DNA of 59,573 bases from Kofleriaceae bacterium (GCA_022842285.1 JALHPV010000009.1:1-59573), one strand, 5' to 3'. Counted from the stretch's first letter, positions 44,779 through 55,561 are shown. The notes: generated by a model from the letters alone, not told the origin. Program-made: numbers and translations.

Positions 44779-46053
44779 ATGGCTGTCGAAACCAACAAGT
44801 CCACGATCAAGGTCAACGGCGCGGTCCCCACGGGGCCGACCAACCGCCGGAGCCGCACCTCGTCACTGATGAAGAACGCATCGGTGCTACCGAACGTGGA
44901 GAGCTCGCTCGACGAGTTCATCGCGAAGGCGAACTCCACGCTCGTCGATGTCGAGCAGTGGGGCACGCAGGAGGCGCAGGCCAAGGAAGAGGACCAGAAG
45001 CGCAAGGAGCAGGACGCTCAGCGCTGGAAGCAGGCCGAGTCGCAGATGCGCGAGAGCGAGGCCCGTGAGCAGTCGCTCCGCCGCCAGCTCGACGGTCTAC
45101 AGGGCAAGCTCGCCGAGGCCGAGGCCCGCGCGGCCGTGGCCGGCACGCAGATGGGAAGCGCCGCCCACGACGCGACCATCAGCGAGCTCAAGCAGCAGAT
45201 CGACAAGGCCATGGGGCGCATGCGCGCCGCCGAGGACAAGTCGCAGGAGATGGCGCAGGAGCTCGCCAGCGCCAAGGTGCAGGTGCAGCAGGTGCGCGCC
45301 GAGTCGCAGCGCGCCGAGTCGCAGCGCGCCGAGTCCGTCTCGGGCCTGAACACGATCACCGAGGCGGAAGCCGAGGCCCGCGTCCGCGCCGCCGAGGCGA
45401 AGGCGGCGAAGGCCATCGCGGCCGCCCGCGCCGCCGCCGCCGGCCTCCAGGTCTCGCCCACGGACCTCGGCGACCTCGACCACGGCCTGATGATGCCGGT
45501 CGCGCAGAAGCAGACCTCGCCCGTCGTCTGGGTCGCGGTCTCGCTCCTCGCCGTCACGGCGACCGTCGTCGTGCTCTTCCTCTCCGGCGCGCTCGGTGGC
45601 AAGACCACCGTCGTTCAGCAGGCACCCGCGCAGGCGGCCCAGCCCACCGTGACCCCGATCGAGCCGGCTCCGGCTCCGGCTCCGGCGCAGGTTCAGCCTG
45701 CCGCCGCTCCGGCGCAGCCCGCAGCTGCCGCCGCGGCCCCGGTCGAGACGGCTCCGGCCCCGACCGAGACGGCGGCCCCGACCGAGGTTGCCCCGACCGC
45801 AGCCCCGGCCGTCGCCCCGACCGAGACGGCCGCCCCGACCGAGACGGCGGCCCCGACCGAGACGGCTCCGGTCGTCGAGCCCGTCGCCGCGGCGCCCTCG
45901 AAGTCGTCCTCGTCGCGCAAGAAGTCGTCCTCCTCCTCGAAGAAGTCGTCGTCCTCGGCCAAGAAGGAGTCGAAGATCGAGGACCCGTTCGCGGAGCCGT
46001 CGAAGAAGCCCGCCAAGAAGAAGGCGGATTCGGCGATCGTCGACCCGTTCTGA
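44779..46053 (+). CDS. Coiled-coil membrane protein with Pro/Ala/Thr and Lys/Ser tail
   Basis: 424 residues from ATG 44779; GGGGG upstream gives a good ribosome binding site. Residues about 45-215 form a long coiled coil with a repeated RAESQ unit. One membrane helix (VWVAVSLLAVTATVVVLFLSG) follows near 255. The rest is low-complexity: Ala/Pro/Thr repeats (TETAAPTE) and a Ser/Lys block. DPF occurs twice at the end (IEDPFAEP and the terminal IVDPF). Topology suggests a cytoplasmic coiled coil and an exported, cell-wall-spanning tail. No family is recognised. Confidence 0.75.
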   Translation: MAVETNKSTIKVNGAVPTGPTNRRSRTSSLMKNASVLPNVESSLDEFIAKANSTLVDVEQWGTQEAQAKEEDQKRKEQDAQRWKQAESQMRESEAREQSLRRQLDGLQGKLAEAEARAAVAGTQMGSAAHDATISELKQQIDKAMGRMRAAEDKSQEMAQELASAKVQVQQVRAESQRAESQRAESVSGLNTITEAEAEARVRAAEAKAAKAIAAARAAAAGLQVSPTDLGDLDHGLMMPVAQKQTSPVVWVAVSLLAVTATVVVLFLSGALGGKTTVVQQAPAQAAQPTVTPIEPAPAPAPAQVQPAAAPAQPAAAAAAPVETAPAPTETAAPTEVAPTAAPAVAPTETAAPTETAAPTETAPVVEPVAAAPSKSSSSRKKSSSSSKKSSSSAKKESKIEDPFAEPSKKPAKKKADSAIVDPF

Positions 46054-46091
46054 GCGTTGGTCGAACCGGATCACCCGGGTTGACCCTTGCG

Positions 46092-46130
46092 AGGCCCGCT
46101 GCACGAAAAGTGCAACGGGCCTTTGTCGTT
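46092..46130 (+). terminator. Intrinsic terminator of the coiled-coil gene
   Basis: GGCCCG-CTGCAC pairs with GTGCAA-CGGGCC around GAAAA and is followed by TTTGTCGTT. It begins 39 bases after the stop. Confidence 0.8.
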
Positions 46131-46198
46131 GCACGCGCTTTCAGCCTGCGATAAAGCACCCGCGCGGTCGGCGCTGTCGTCGCCGCGGAGGGCATCTC

Positions 46199-47575
46199 GT
46201 GACTCGTACACTCCTTTCCTCGCTCGCCATCGCGTTCGCCGGTCTGACGGTCCACCACATGGCGGCCCCGACCATTGCCATCGCGCAACCGTCGGCCAAG
46301 GACCTCGCGGAAGCCAAGAAGGCCTTCGCGGAGGGCAAGAAGGCCCACGAAGCTGGTGACCTCGGCACCGCCATCGCGAAGTTCTCGAAGTCGTACTCGC
46401 TCTCGAAGAACCCGCTGCTCCTCTACAACATCGCCGTCACGATGGAAGAGGATGGTCAGCTCGACTTCGCGATGGACTACTACAAGAAGTTCCTCGCCGA
46501 GGCTCCCGCGGATGCCGCGCAGCGCCCGCAGGCCCAGGAGAGCCTGGCCGCGCTCGAGAAGAAGCTCGGCAAGCCGTCGACGCCGGTCGAGACCACGGGC
46601 ACGAAGCCGCCCGTCGAGAATCCGCCCGATCGCACGCCGAAGGGCCCGGTCGAGATCAAGCCGGCCGGCACGTACTCCGAGACCGACTTCCAGCACGAGG
46701 TCGTCGACGTCGCGCCCCCGGGCAAGCCGCTCGACATCACGGCCTACGTCCCCGAGGACTCCGGCTGGACGGTGACGCTCAACTTCCGCACCGCGGGCGA
46801 GGGCAAGTTCACCACGAAGGAAATGAAGTGGCGCTACAAGGAGCTCGTCGGCCGCGTGCCCGCGCCGAAGATGATCGGTGACGCGCTCCAGTACTTCGTC
46901 GAGGTGAAGGACCAGGGCGGCGCGGTCGTCGCCAAGTCCGGCAAGTCGACGTCGCCGAACCTCATCACGATCGAGAAGGGCGCGACGCCGCGCTTCTACC
47001 CCGACGTCACCGATGAGGGCGAGCCGAAGACGCCGACCGACGTCGTCGGCAGCGATGACTCCGATGATCCGCTGGGCGGCGGCAAGAAGCCCCCGGTCGA
47101 GGCGGACGACCCGATCGCGGGCCCCGTCGATGACCCGCAGACCGAGACGACCGGCGGCAATGGCTTCCGCGACGTGGGCTCCTCCAAGTTCAAGTACATG
47201 AAGTGGGGCTCGACGATCGCCACCGGCGCGCTCCTCGGCAGCTCGCTCGTGTTCTACCTCCAGGCCGGCCGCAACGCGGACGCGCTCGTCGGTGACAGCA
47301 CCAACTGCGGTGACCCGCCCTGCCAGGAGTTCGATGCCACCAGCGCCGGCTACGAGAGCGCCGGCAAGCTCAACGACACGCTCTCCAAGGTCACCCTGGG
47401 CGTAGGCGTCGTGACCGCGGTCGTCGCGGGCTACTACTGGTACAAGTCCCTTACCGCCAAGAAGCGGGGCTCGTCGGGCACCGCGGCGGCGGATGGCTCG
47501 CCCGAGACCACCTGGGTCGTCGCTCCAGCCTTCGGCGAAGGCTTCGCCGGCGCGGCCGCGGGCGTGGAGTTCTAA
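46199..47575 (+). CDS. Exported TPR protein with a C-terminal membrane region
   Basis: 458 residues from GTG 46199, with GGAGGG as ribosome binding site. A signal peptide ends near AIAQPSA. TPR helices at about residues 35-120 (AKKAFAEGKKAHEAGDLGTA, LLLYNIAVTMEEDGQLDFAM) precede a Pro/Thr linker. A beta domain of about 110 residues follows (PGKPLDITAYVPEDSGWTVT), then an acidic linker and two hydrophobic helices flanking a Cys-containing loop (NCGDPPCQEF). Such TPR-TM proteins are frequent in myxobacteria; function is unknown. Three bases separate its stop from the next gene. Confidence 0.75.
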   Translation: MTRTLLSSLAIAFAGLTVHHMAAPTIAIAQPSAKDLAEAKKAFAEGKKAHEAGDLGTAIAKFSKSYSLSKNPLLLYNIAVTMEEDGQLDFAMDYYKKFLAEAPADAAQRPQAQESLAALEKKLGKPSTPVETTGTKPPVENPPDRTPKGPVEIKPAGTYSETDFQHEVVDVAPPGKPLDITAYVPEDSGWTVTLNFRTAGEGKFTTKEMKWRYKELVGRVPAPKMIGDALQYFVEVKDQGGAVVAKSGKSTSPNLITIEKGATPRFYPDVTDEGEPKTPTDVVGSDDSDDPLGGGKKPPVEADDPIAGPVDDPQTETTGGNGFRDVGSSKFKYMKWGSTIATGALLGSSLVFYLQAGRNADALVGDSTNCGDPPCQEFDATSAGYESAGKLNDTLSKVTLGVGVVTAVVAGYYWYKSLTAKKRGSSGTAAADGSPETTWVVAPAFGEGFAGAAAGVEF

Positions 47576-47578
47576 GTC

Positions 47579-48196
47579 ATGCGCGCGTTCCTCTTCATCT
47601 CGGTCCTGGCGGCCGGCTGCACCGGCTACAACCCGGACCTCGGTCCGAATCCGTTCCTCTGCGGGGACGACAATCCGCGCTGCCCCGAGGGCTACACCTG
47701 CGAGCTCAACGGCACGCAGGAGATCTGCGTCGAGGGCGACGGCGACGGCGACGGCGACGACAACTCGCTCACCGTTGACGGAAGCACCGACGGCTCGATG
47801 AACGGCTTCATGTGCGCCAACGACGGCAACCTCGAGCCGAACGACACGACCGCGGATGCGTACGCCACGGATGCGGCCACGACGATGCGCATCTTTGGCC
47901 CGCTCTCGATCTGTCCGGCCACGGACAAGGACACGTTCAAGATCGCGCTGCCGGCTGGCGCCGCGAGGGCGATCACCATCACGGTCACGTGGGACAGCGG
48001 CACCGCGCTGTCGGGCGCGATCCTCGGTGGTGGCGGCCAGACCTTGATGCCGCTGTCACCGGCGGGTGAGCGCGCCATCCGCGCCTGCGCCCGCGACCTC
48101 CCGGGCGGCGCGAACTACTACGCGCAGGTCTCGGGCACGGCGCAGAACAACTACCGGATCCAGCTCGAGACCGCTGCGGCCTGCAGCGCGCCGTAA
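47579..48196 (+). CDS. Cys-rich lipoprotein A of a duplicated pair
   Basis: 205 residues. The lipobox is VLAAGCTGY. A Cys-rich head (FLCGDDNPRCPEGYTC, ending EEIC-like QEICVEG) is followed by an Asp/Gly repeat linker (EGDGDGDGDDN). The C-terminal domain (LEPNDTTADAY, ICPATDKDTFKIALPAG, YYAQVSGTAQNNYRIQL) matches the plan of bacterial pre-peptidase C-terminal domains. The paralogue lies at 48535. The stretch encoding the Asp/Gly linker is repetitive and could expand or contract. Confidence 0.8.
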   Translation: MRAFLFISVLAAGCTGYNPDLGPNPFLCGDDNPRCPEGYTCELNGTQEICVEGDGDGDGDDNSLTVDGSTDGSMNGFMCANDGNLEPNDTTADAYATDAATTMRIFGPLSICPATDKDTFKIALPAGAARAITITVTWDSGTALSGAILGGGGQTLMPLSPAGERAIRACARDLPGGANYYAQVSGTAQNNYRIQLETAAACSAP

Positions 48197-48216
48197 CGCA
48201 GAAACGGCGACCGATC

Positions 48217-48531
48217 GTGAACTGCCCGCTCTGCACGCAGGCCCTCGAGGGCGGCGAGCTCGTCATGGTCTGTTCCGGCTGCCACAAGTCGCTGGGCGGC
48301 GGTCTCAACGTGAACGCCACGGGTGAGTTCCGCGTCCCTTCGGAAGCAGAGCTCGACAACGCCAGCACCTCCGGCGAGCACCCGCGTACGACCGATCTGT
48401 GTGCGTGGTGCGGCAAGCTCGAGAAGCAAGTGAAGAAGCTCCTCGGCCGCGGCGGAATCGCGCTCTGCAACGAGTGCGTGTCCCTCTGCAGCGACATCCT
48501 GGACGCCGAGCTCGGCGACACCTGGAGATAG
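48217..48531 (+). CDS. Stand-alone ClpX-type zinc-finger protein
   Basis: 104 residues starting at GTG. The C-terminal half is the ClpX zinc-binding domain (LCAWCGKLEKQVKKLLGRGG, then LCNECVSLCSDIL, four Cys). The N-terminal half has its own CxxC pair (NCPLC and CSGC), a second zinc ribbon. The AAA+ part of ClpX is absent. In ClpX this domain dimerises and recruits substrates or adaptors, so this protein could act as an adaptor or decoy. It sits between two paralogous lipoprotein genes. Confidence 0.85.
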   Translation: MNCPLCTQALEGGELVMVCSGCHKSLGGGLNVNATGEFRVPSEAELDNASTSGEHPRTTDLCAWCGKLEKQVKKLLGRGGIALCNECVSLCSDILDAELGDTWR

Positions 48532-48534
48532 TGC

Positions 48535-49119
48535 ATGCGTCCCATCGTCCTCCTTGCCTTCGCGGCCGGTTGCTCCGGCTACGACCCCGACCTCGGCCCA
48601 ACGCCGTTCCTGTGCGGCGATGACGATCCGAAGTGCCCGTCGGGTTACGCATGCCAGTCGATCGGCTCGCAGGACATCTGCATCTCCAGCGATGTCTCGA
48701 ACCCCGACGGCTCCTTGGTGATCGATAGCCCTCCCAGCGCCTGCCCCCTCGACGGCCTGTTCGAGCCGAACAACACCTTCGAGACCGCGTACACCACGAG
48801 CGCGTTCACCGCGCCGATCGAGTACGGCCCCGTCGAGATCTGCCCGGTCGGCGACAAGGATCACTGGCGCGTGCGGTTCCCGGCGGGCGCGATGAAGGCC
48901 CTCCGCGTCTCCGTGACGTGGGAAGGCGGCACGGATCCCAGTGGCGCCATCCTCGGCTCGGGCGGATCGCCCCTCACGAACCTGACGTCGTCGGGCAGCA
49001 ACGTGATCAGCGGCTGCGCGGCGAACCTGCCGGCGGGTGACTACGCGGCGCGGGTCGAGGCGACGGCCAAGGTGACCTACAACATCGCCTTGTCCGTCAC
49101 CGACGACTGCGGACAGTAG
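48535..49119 (+). CDS. Cys-rich lipoprotein B of a duplicated pair
   Basis: 194 residues, a paralogue of the gene at 47579. The lipobox is LAFAAGCSGY. The head has FLCGDDDPKCPSGYACQSIG and QDICISS. The C-terminal beta domain has LFEPNNTFETAY, ICPVGDKDHWRVRFPAG and ARVEATAKVTYNIAL. The long Asp/Gly linker of copy A is replaced by a shorter one. Surface display is likely but not shown. Confidence 0.8.
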   Translation: MRPIVLLAFAAGCSGYDPDLGPTPFLCGDDDPKCPSGYACQSIGSQDICISSDVSNPDGSLVIDSPPSACPLDGLFEPNNTFETAYTTSAFTAPIEYGPVEICPVGDKDHWRVRFPAGAMKALRVSVTWEGGTDPSGAILGSGGSPLTNLTSSGSNVISGCAANLPAGDYAARVEATAKVTYNIALSVTDDCGQ

Positions 49120-49122
49120 AGC

Positions 49123-49201
49123 TCCGACGTCATCGATGGGTGCGCTCGAGCGACACGGCTCGTTCCGCATCGGTCACCACAGGCTTCAGTGTGACGTCGG
49201 A
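49123..49201. terminator. Long hairpin between convergent genes
   Basis: TCCGACGTCA (49123-49132) pairs perfectly with TGACGTCGGA (49192-49201). The right arm covers the last codons of pilS. The enclosed sequence can pair further (GATG/CATC). It probably separates the lipoprotein and pilus transcripts. Confidence 0.55.
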
Positions 49202-50946
49202 AGCACGACGGTCATCGTCGTCCCTGACCGACCCTCCATGCTCGTCTCGACGCTGATGCTGCCTTTGTGGTCGGCGACGATCGAGTGACAGGTCGCCAGT
49301 CCCAGCCCTGTTCCCTTCTTCTTCGTCGTGAAGAAGGGGTCGAACACGTGGTTCACCTGCGATTCCGGGATCCCTGGACCGTCGTCGGATACGGCGATCT
49401 TCACGTGACCGTCGACGCGCCGGGCCGCGACGCGGACGTGCTTGCCGCCGGCGGCCGCCGCATCGGCGGCATTGCGGACGAGGTTCCAGAGCACCTGGCG
49501 GAGCTTCGCGGGGTCGCCGTGATAGGGGAGCCTGTCATCGGTGGCGACCAGGAGCTCCACGTCGGTGAAGCTCGCGTCGGCGCGCGCGACCTGGACGGTC
49601 TCGTTGACGAGGACGGCGAGATCGAAGTCGACGGGCTGGGACGGGCGCGGGTTGGCGTAGTCGAGGAGATCGCCGATGAGCGCGTTGAGGCGCGCGATCT
49701 CGCGCTGCACGATCTCCATGAGCGTGGCGTCATCGGACGACTGCGGCGCGGCGCGCAGGAGCTCGATCGAGCCGGAGATGGCGGCAAGCGGATTGCGGAT
49801 CTCGTGGGCGACGCCGGCGGCGAGCTGACCGACGGTGGCGAGGCGCTCGGCCCGGCGGACGTCCTGCTCGAGGCGCTTCAACTCGGTGAGATCGGAGAAG
49901 TTGATGACGCTGCCGATGATGCGCTCGTGGACGTCGCGGAGGGGAGATACGGTGACGCCCAGCGAGAGCTCGCCGCGCTTGCCGCGGGCGGGGATGGCGA
50001 GGTCAGCGCGCCCGATGCGCCCCTCGGGATCTGCGGGTAGCGCTGACACGCCCGGCATCGCGGCCTCGATGGGCGCGCCGACCATCATCTCGACGGGGCG
50101 ATCCAGGATCTCGGCGGCCGCGCGGTTCGCCGAGAGGACGATGCCCGACGGCGACGTGGTGATGAGGCCGGCCGAGAGCGAGCGGACGATGTCCTGGTGG
50201 AGGGTGAAGAGGTCGGCCGCGGCGCGGCGGGTGGTGGCGAGAGTCTCGGCCCCCCGCTGGAGCTGATCGCCGAAGATGAAGGCGAGCGCGCCGACGCCAG
50301 TGAGGGTGGCGAGCTGGATGCCGATCGAGCGCGCGAGCGCACCGGAGGACTGCTCCCAGGGACGCGCCTCGGGAGCGAACGGGAGATCGAAGACGCGGCC
50401 CCACGCGAGAAGCGAGACCCCGACCAGCGAGAGGAGTGCCGCTCCTGTGACCACGGCGGCACCGCGGCGGTAGGAGATGGCGCCGGCGGCGACGATGGAG
50501 AGCGCGTAGAGGAACGTGTAGGGGCTCTGGGCGCCCCCCGTGACGTAGACGAGGAGCGAAGTGACCGCGATGTCGGCGGTGTGCATCGGCCGGACGACCA
50601 CACGCGGCGCGACGCCAATGCGCAGCATCACGCCGAAGACGATCGACGAGAGGTACGTGACGACAATGATGCCGGACTGGAACCAGACAGCCGACCGCGA
50701 GGGCTGGTTCGCGGACGTGAGCACCCAGACCGAGAGGCCCAGCACGACGCTGATCACGACGGTACGCAGCAGGAGCACGCGGCTGACGCGGCGGCGCACG
50801 TCGGTCGGCGCCGTGGCCATGCGCTCGACGAGCGAGTCCGCCGGCGATGGCACGCTCGGGTCGTGCTTGATCGTCGGGATGGGGGCCGTGAAGACCGGCA
50901 CAGAGCCTCTCAGAGAGCGCCCCTGGCGAGACGTCCGCTCGCCCAC
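49186..50946 (-). CDS. pilS: PilS-like sensor histidine kinase
   Basis: 586 residues. About six membrane helices occupy residues 55-225. A PAS domain (LSAGLITTSPSGIVLSANRA) is followed by HisKA with the phospho-acceptor histidine in AAGVAHEIRNPLAAISGSIELL. The ATPase core has N box LVRNAADAAA, G1 SDDGPGIP, and G2 GTGLGLA. NtrB/PilS-type kinases normally signal to a sigma-54 activator such as PilR, which controls pilA. Position downstream of pilBTC supports the name. No pilR or pilA follows it here. Confidence 0.85.
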   Translation of the reverse strand: MGERTSRQGRSLRGSVPVFTAPIPTIKHDPSVPSPADSLVERMATAPTDVRRRVSRVLLLRTVVISVVLGLSVWVLTSANQPSRSAVWFQSGIIVVTYLSSIVFGVMLRIGVAPRVVVRPMHTADIAVTSLLVYVTGGAQSPYTFLYALSIVAAGAISYRRGAAVVTGAALLSLVGVSLLAWGRVFDLPFAPEARPWEQSSGALARSIGIQLATLTGVGALAFIFGDQLQRGAETLATTRRAAADLFTLHQDIVRSLSAGLITTSPSGIVLSANRAAAEILDRPVEMMVGAPIEAAMPGVSALPADPEGRIGRADLAIPARGKRGELSLGVTVSPLRDVHERIIGSVINFSDLTELKRLEQDVRRAERLATVGQLAAGVAHEIRNPLAAISGSIELLRAAPQSSDDATLMEIVQREIARLNALIGDLLDYANPRPSQPVDFDLAVLVNETVQVARADASFTDVELLVATDDRLPYHGDPAKLRQVLWNLVRNAADAAAAGGKHVRVAARRVDGHVKIAVSDDGPGIPESQVNHVFDPFFTTKKKGTGLGLATCHSIVADHKGSISVETSMEGRSGTTMTVVLPTSH

Positions 50947-50996
50947 GTCGCGGGCCCGGCCCGCTCTGGGCCCCGGATGTCGCGACGCGACATTGC

Positions 50997-52202
50997 TCAG
51001 TTGATGTTGGATGCCAGGTTGAAGATCGGCAGGTACATCGCGATGATGAGGCCACCGACGACCACGCCGAGGAAGGCCATCATGATCGGCTCGATGAGGG
51101 ACGTCATGGCGGTGACCGCGGCATCGACCTCTTCTTCGTAGAAGTCGGCGATCTTCTGGAGCATCTGGTCCATGGCGCCCGTCTGTTCACCGACGCCGAT
51201 CATCTGCACCACCATCGCGGGGAACACTTTCGACTCGGCGAGCGGCCCCGCCATGTCGTGACCTTCGCTGATCTTGTCGCGCGCCCGGCGGATGCCCATC
51301 TCCACGACCCGGTTGCCGGACGTGCGGGCGCAGATGTCGAGAGCGTCGAGGATCGGGACGCCGGAAGAGAGCAGGGTGCCGAGCGTGCGCGTGAAGCGCG
51401 CGACGACGATCTTTCGCAAGACGCTACCGACCACCGGTAAGCGCAACAGCACCCGGTCCCAGAACTCCTTGCCGCGCTCGGTGCGGCGCGACATCGTGAC
51501 CGTGACGAACAGCGCGATGACCGTACCGACGTACAGGTACCAGCGGCTCATGAAGCTGTGCGAGATGTTGATGACGACCTGGGTCGGCGCAGGCAGCTTC
51601 GCGCCGCCTCCCATGTCCTTGTACATGTTCTCGAAGGTCGGGATGACCTTGACCAGCATGACGGCGATGACGCCGATCGCGACGACGAGAATGCCCGTCG
51701 GGTAGAACATCGCCGACTTGATCTGCCCGCGCAGCTTCACCGCCTTCTCGATGTAGACGGCGAGGCGATTCAAGATCGTGTCGAGGATGCCGCCGATCTC
51801 ACCGGCGGCGACGAGGTTCACGTAGAGCTCGTCGAACACGCGGGGATGGCGGCGGAGCGAATCCGAGAAGGTGGCGCCCTGCTCCACCGAGCTCTTCACC
51901 GCGAACAGGATCTTCGCGAAGACCTTGTTGGGCGTCTGGGCGGCGAGGATGTCGAGGCACTGCACGAGCGGCAGACCGGCGTCGATCATCGTCGCGAGCT
52001 GACGCGTGAAGATCTGGAGGTCCTTCGGCGCGACGCCCGAGCCGATGACGATCTGGAACTCGCGCGCTTCCTTCTTCACGCGCTGGACGACCATGCCGTC
52101 GCCCTTGAGGCGCTGCTCGACGGCGTCGGCGGTCTCCGCCTCCATCACGCCCTTCTTCTTCTCGCCGGCGCGCGATGTCGCTTCCCACTGGAACTTGGCC
52201 AT
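50997..52202 (-). CDS. pilC: Type IV pilus inner-membrane platform protein PilC
   Basis: 401 residues with two T2SF (GspF) domains. Features are FTRQLATMIDAGLPLVQCLDIL, LRRHPRVFDELYVNLVAAGE and a second copy around TRTLGTLLSSGVPILDALDI with GPLAESKVFPAMVVQMIGVG. Three hydrophobic helices are expected, the last being MMAFLGVVVGGLIIAMYLPIF. PilC links the ATPases to pilin assembly. Confidence 0.95.
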   Translation of the reverse strand: MAKFQWEATSRAGEKKKGVMEAETADAVEQRLKGDGMVVQRVKKEAREFQIVIGSGVAPKDLQIFTRQLATMIDAGLPLVQCLDILAAQTPNKVFAKILFAVKSSVEQGATFSDSLRRHPRVFDELYVNLVAAGEIGGILDTILNRLAVYIEKAVKLRGQIKSAMFYPTGILVVAIGVIAVMLVKVIPTFENMYKDMGGGAKLPAPTQVVINISHSFMSRWYLYVGTVIALFVTVTMSRRTERGKEFWDRVLLRLPVVGSVLRKIVVARFTRTLGTLLSSGVPILDALDICARTSGNRVVEMGIRRARDKISEGHDMAGPLAESKVFPAMVVQMIGVGEQTGAMDQMLQKIADFYEEEVDAAVTAMTSLIEPIMMAFLGVVVGGLIIAMYLPIFNLASNIN

Positions 52203-52211
52203 CAGGTTCTC

Positions 52212-53333
52212 CTAGCGACGTTGGGCGCTGGTGGGAGGTGGAGCGTAGGCACCGAGCGAGCCGCCCGCTGCCAGGATCATGTTCTTGAGCTCGTCCTGCT
52301 CGGAGGACGCTCCAAGCGCGACGTCGAGCGTGATGGTCTTCGCGAGGTAGTGCCCGAGGAGGGCCTGGTTCATCGTCTGCATCCCGAACTTGCTCTGGCC
52401 GATCTGCATCTGCGAGTAAACCTGGTGCAGCTTGTCCTCGCGGATGAGGTTCCGGATCGCGGCGTTCGGGACCATCACCTCGGCGGCCATCGCGCGGCCC
52501 TGCCCCGACGCCTTCGGGAGCAGCATCTGCGTGATGACGCCCTCGAGCACGAACGAGAGGACGGCGCGCACCTGACTCTGCTGGTGCGAGGGGAACACGT
52601 CGATGACGCGGTTGATGCTCTGGATCGCGCTGTTGGTGTGCAGTGTCGCGAAGCAGAGGTGGCCGGTCTCGGCGATGGTGAGCGCCGCCTCGACGGTCTC
52701 GAGGTCGCGCATCTCACCGACGAGGACGTAGTCGGGGTCCTGGCGCAGGATGTACTTCAGGGCGCGCTTGAACGAGCCGGAGTCGCGGCCGATCTCGCGC
52801 TGGTTCACGAGGCAGTTCTTGTGCGTGTGCTGGAACTCGATCGGGTCCTCGACGGTGACGATGTGCCCCTTCTGCTCCGTGTTGATCTTGTCGATCATGG
52901 AGGCGAGCGTCGTCGACTTGCCCGATCCCGTCGGCCCCGTGACGAGCACGAGGCCGCGCGGCTTCTCGCAGAGCTCGTTGATCACCGGCGGCATGCCGAG
53001 GTCGCTCAGCGGCACGATCTTGTACGGGATCGTCCGGAAACAGCCGGCGACGCACGCCTGCTGCATGTAGACGTTCGCGCGGAAGCGGGCCATGCCGCGG
53101 ATCCCGAACGAGAAGTCGATCTCGAGGTCCTCCTCGAAGCGCAGCTTCTGCGCGTCGTTCATGACCGAGTAGCAGAGCGTCTTCGTATCAACGGGCGTCA
53201 GCGAGTCGGTCTGCAGCTTGACCAGATCGCCGTCGATGCGGATGCGTGGCGGCGAGCCAGCGGTGATGTGAAGGTCCGAGCCGCCCTTGTCGGTCATGGC
53301 CTTGAGCAAGGCCTGGAGCGAATGCTGCGCCAA
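52212..53333 (-). CDS. pilT: Type IV pilus retraction ATPase PilT
   Basis: 373 residues. The start is a TTG that directly follows the pilB TAA. Walker A is GPTGSGKSTTLASM. The Asp box is VEDPIEFQHTHKNCLV, Walker B VLVGEMRDLETVEAAL and the His box HLCFATLHTNSA. The family C-terminal AIRNLIREDKLHQVYSQMQ is present. It powers pilus retraction. No Shine-Dalgarno is needed if translation re-initiates from pilB. Confidence 0.96.
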   Translation of the reverse strand: MAQHSLQALLKAMTDKGGSDLHITAGSPPRIRIDGDLVKLQTDSLTPVDTKTLCYSVMNDAQKLRFEEDLEIDFSFGIRGMARFRANVYMQQACVAGCFRTIPYKIVPLSDLGMPPVINELCEKPRGLVLVTGPTGSGKSTTLASMIDKINTEQKGHIVTVEDPIEFQHTHKNCLVNQREIGRDSGSFKRALKYILRQDPDYVLVGEMRDLETVEAALTIAETGHLCFATLHTNSAIQSINRVIDVFPSHQQSQVRAVLSFVLEGVITQMLLPKASGQGRAMAAEVMVPNAAIRNLIREDKLHQVYSQMQIGQSKFGMQTMNQALLGHYLAKTITLDVALGASSEQDELKNMILAAGGSLGAYAPPPTSAQRR

Positions 53334-55028
<1,695 letters not shown>

Positions 55029-55066
55029 TCGGCGAATCCCCCGAGGAAGATGGACAAGTTAGCACA

Positions 55067-55561
55067 TCACGCGACGTAGGTGATCTGCCACTCTCGCACC
55101 TCACCATCGACGGTTACATCGACCACTTCGCCCGTCTGTTTACCGAGGACGGCCTTCCCGATCGGGGAGGCAGGTGTGACCACGGAGAGGTGGCCGTCGC
55201 CCCCGGGCCCCGTGAGAGTAATTCCGGCACCGACGGGTGCGAGAAAGAAGGTCCGTCCCTCACCACTGTCCGCATCCTCGATCTCGACGATCGCCCCGAC
55301 GACGATCCGGGCCCGCTCGTTCAGGTTCGCCGGCCGGAAGGCCATCAGGCGGTCGACGTCGGCCATCGCGGCCTGGGCCCGCCCCTGCTGGGCCCGCCCC
55401 ATGCTCTGGAGCTGGTGGGCGGCGCGAGCATCCTCCCGCTTCTCGTCGGGCGTCGCGCCTTCCTTGGCCTCGTGCGCCGCCGCATCGCGGGACGCGAGCG
55501 CCGCCCGGGCGCTGGCCTGCAGCTGATTCACGAGCTGGGAGATGAGCTCCTGCTTGTCCAC
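55067..55561 (-). CDS. GreA/GreB-like C-terminal domain protein
   Basis: 164 residues from GTG 55561. The C-terminal domain (VVGAIVEIEDADSGEGRTFF, VTPASPIGKAVLGKQTGEVV) is the GreA/GreB FKBP-like fold. The N-terminal half is a helical region rich in Ala, Arg and Gln, not the usual GreA coiled coil (the YExx acidic tip is absent). It could bind RNA polymerase, as Gre, Rnk or TraR-like factors do, without stimulating cleavage. It lies directly upstream of pilB on the same strand. Confidence 0.8.
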   Translation of the reverse strand: MDKQELISQLVNQLQASARAALASRDAAAHEAKEGATPDEKREDARAAHQLQSMGRAQQGRAQAAMADVDRLMAFRPANLNERARIVVGAIVEIEDADSGEGRTFFLAPVGAGITLTGPGGDGHLSVVTPASPIGKAVLGKQTGEVVDVTVDGEVREWQITYVA

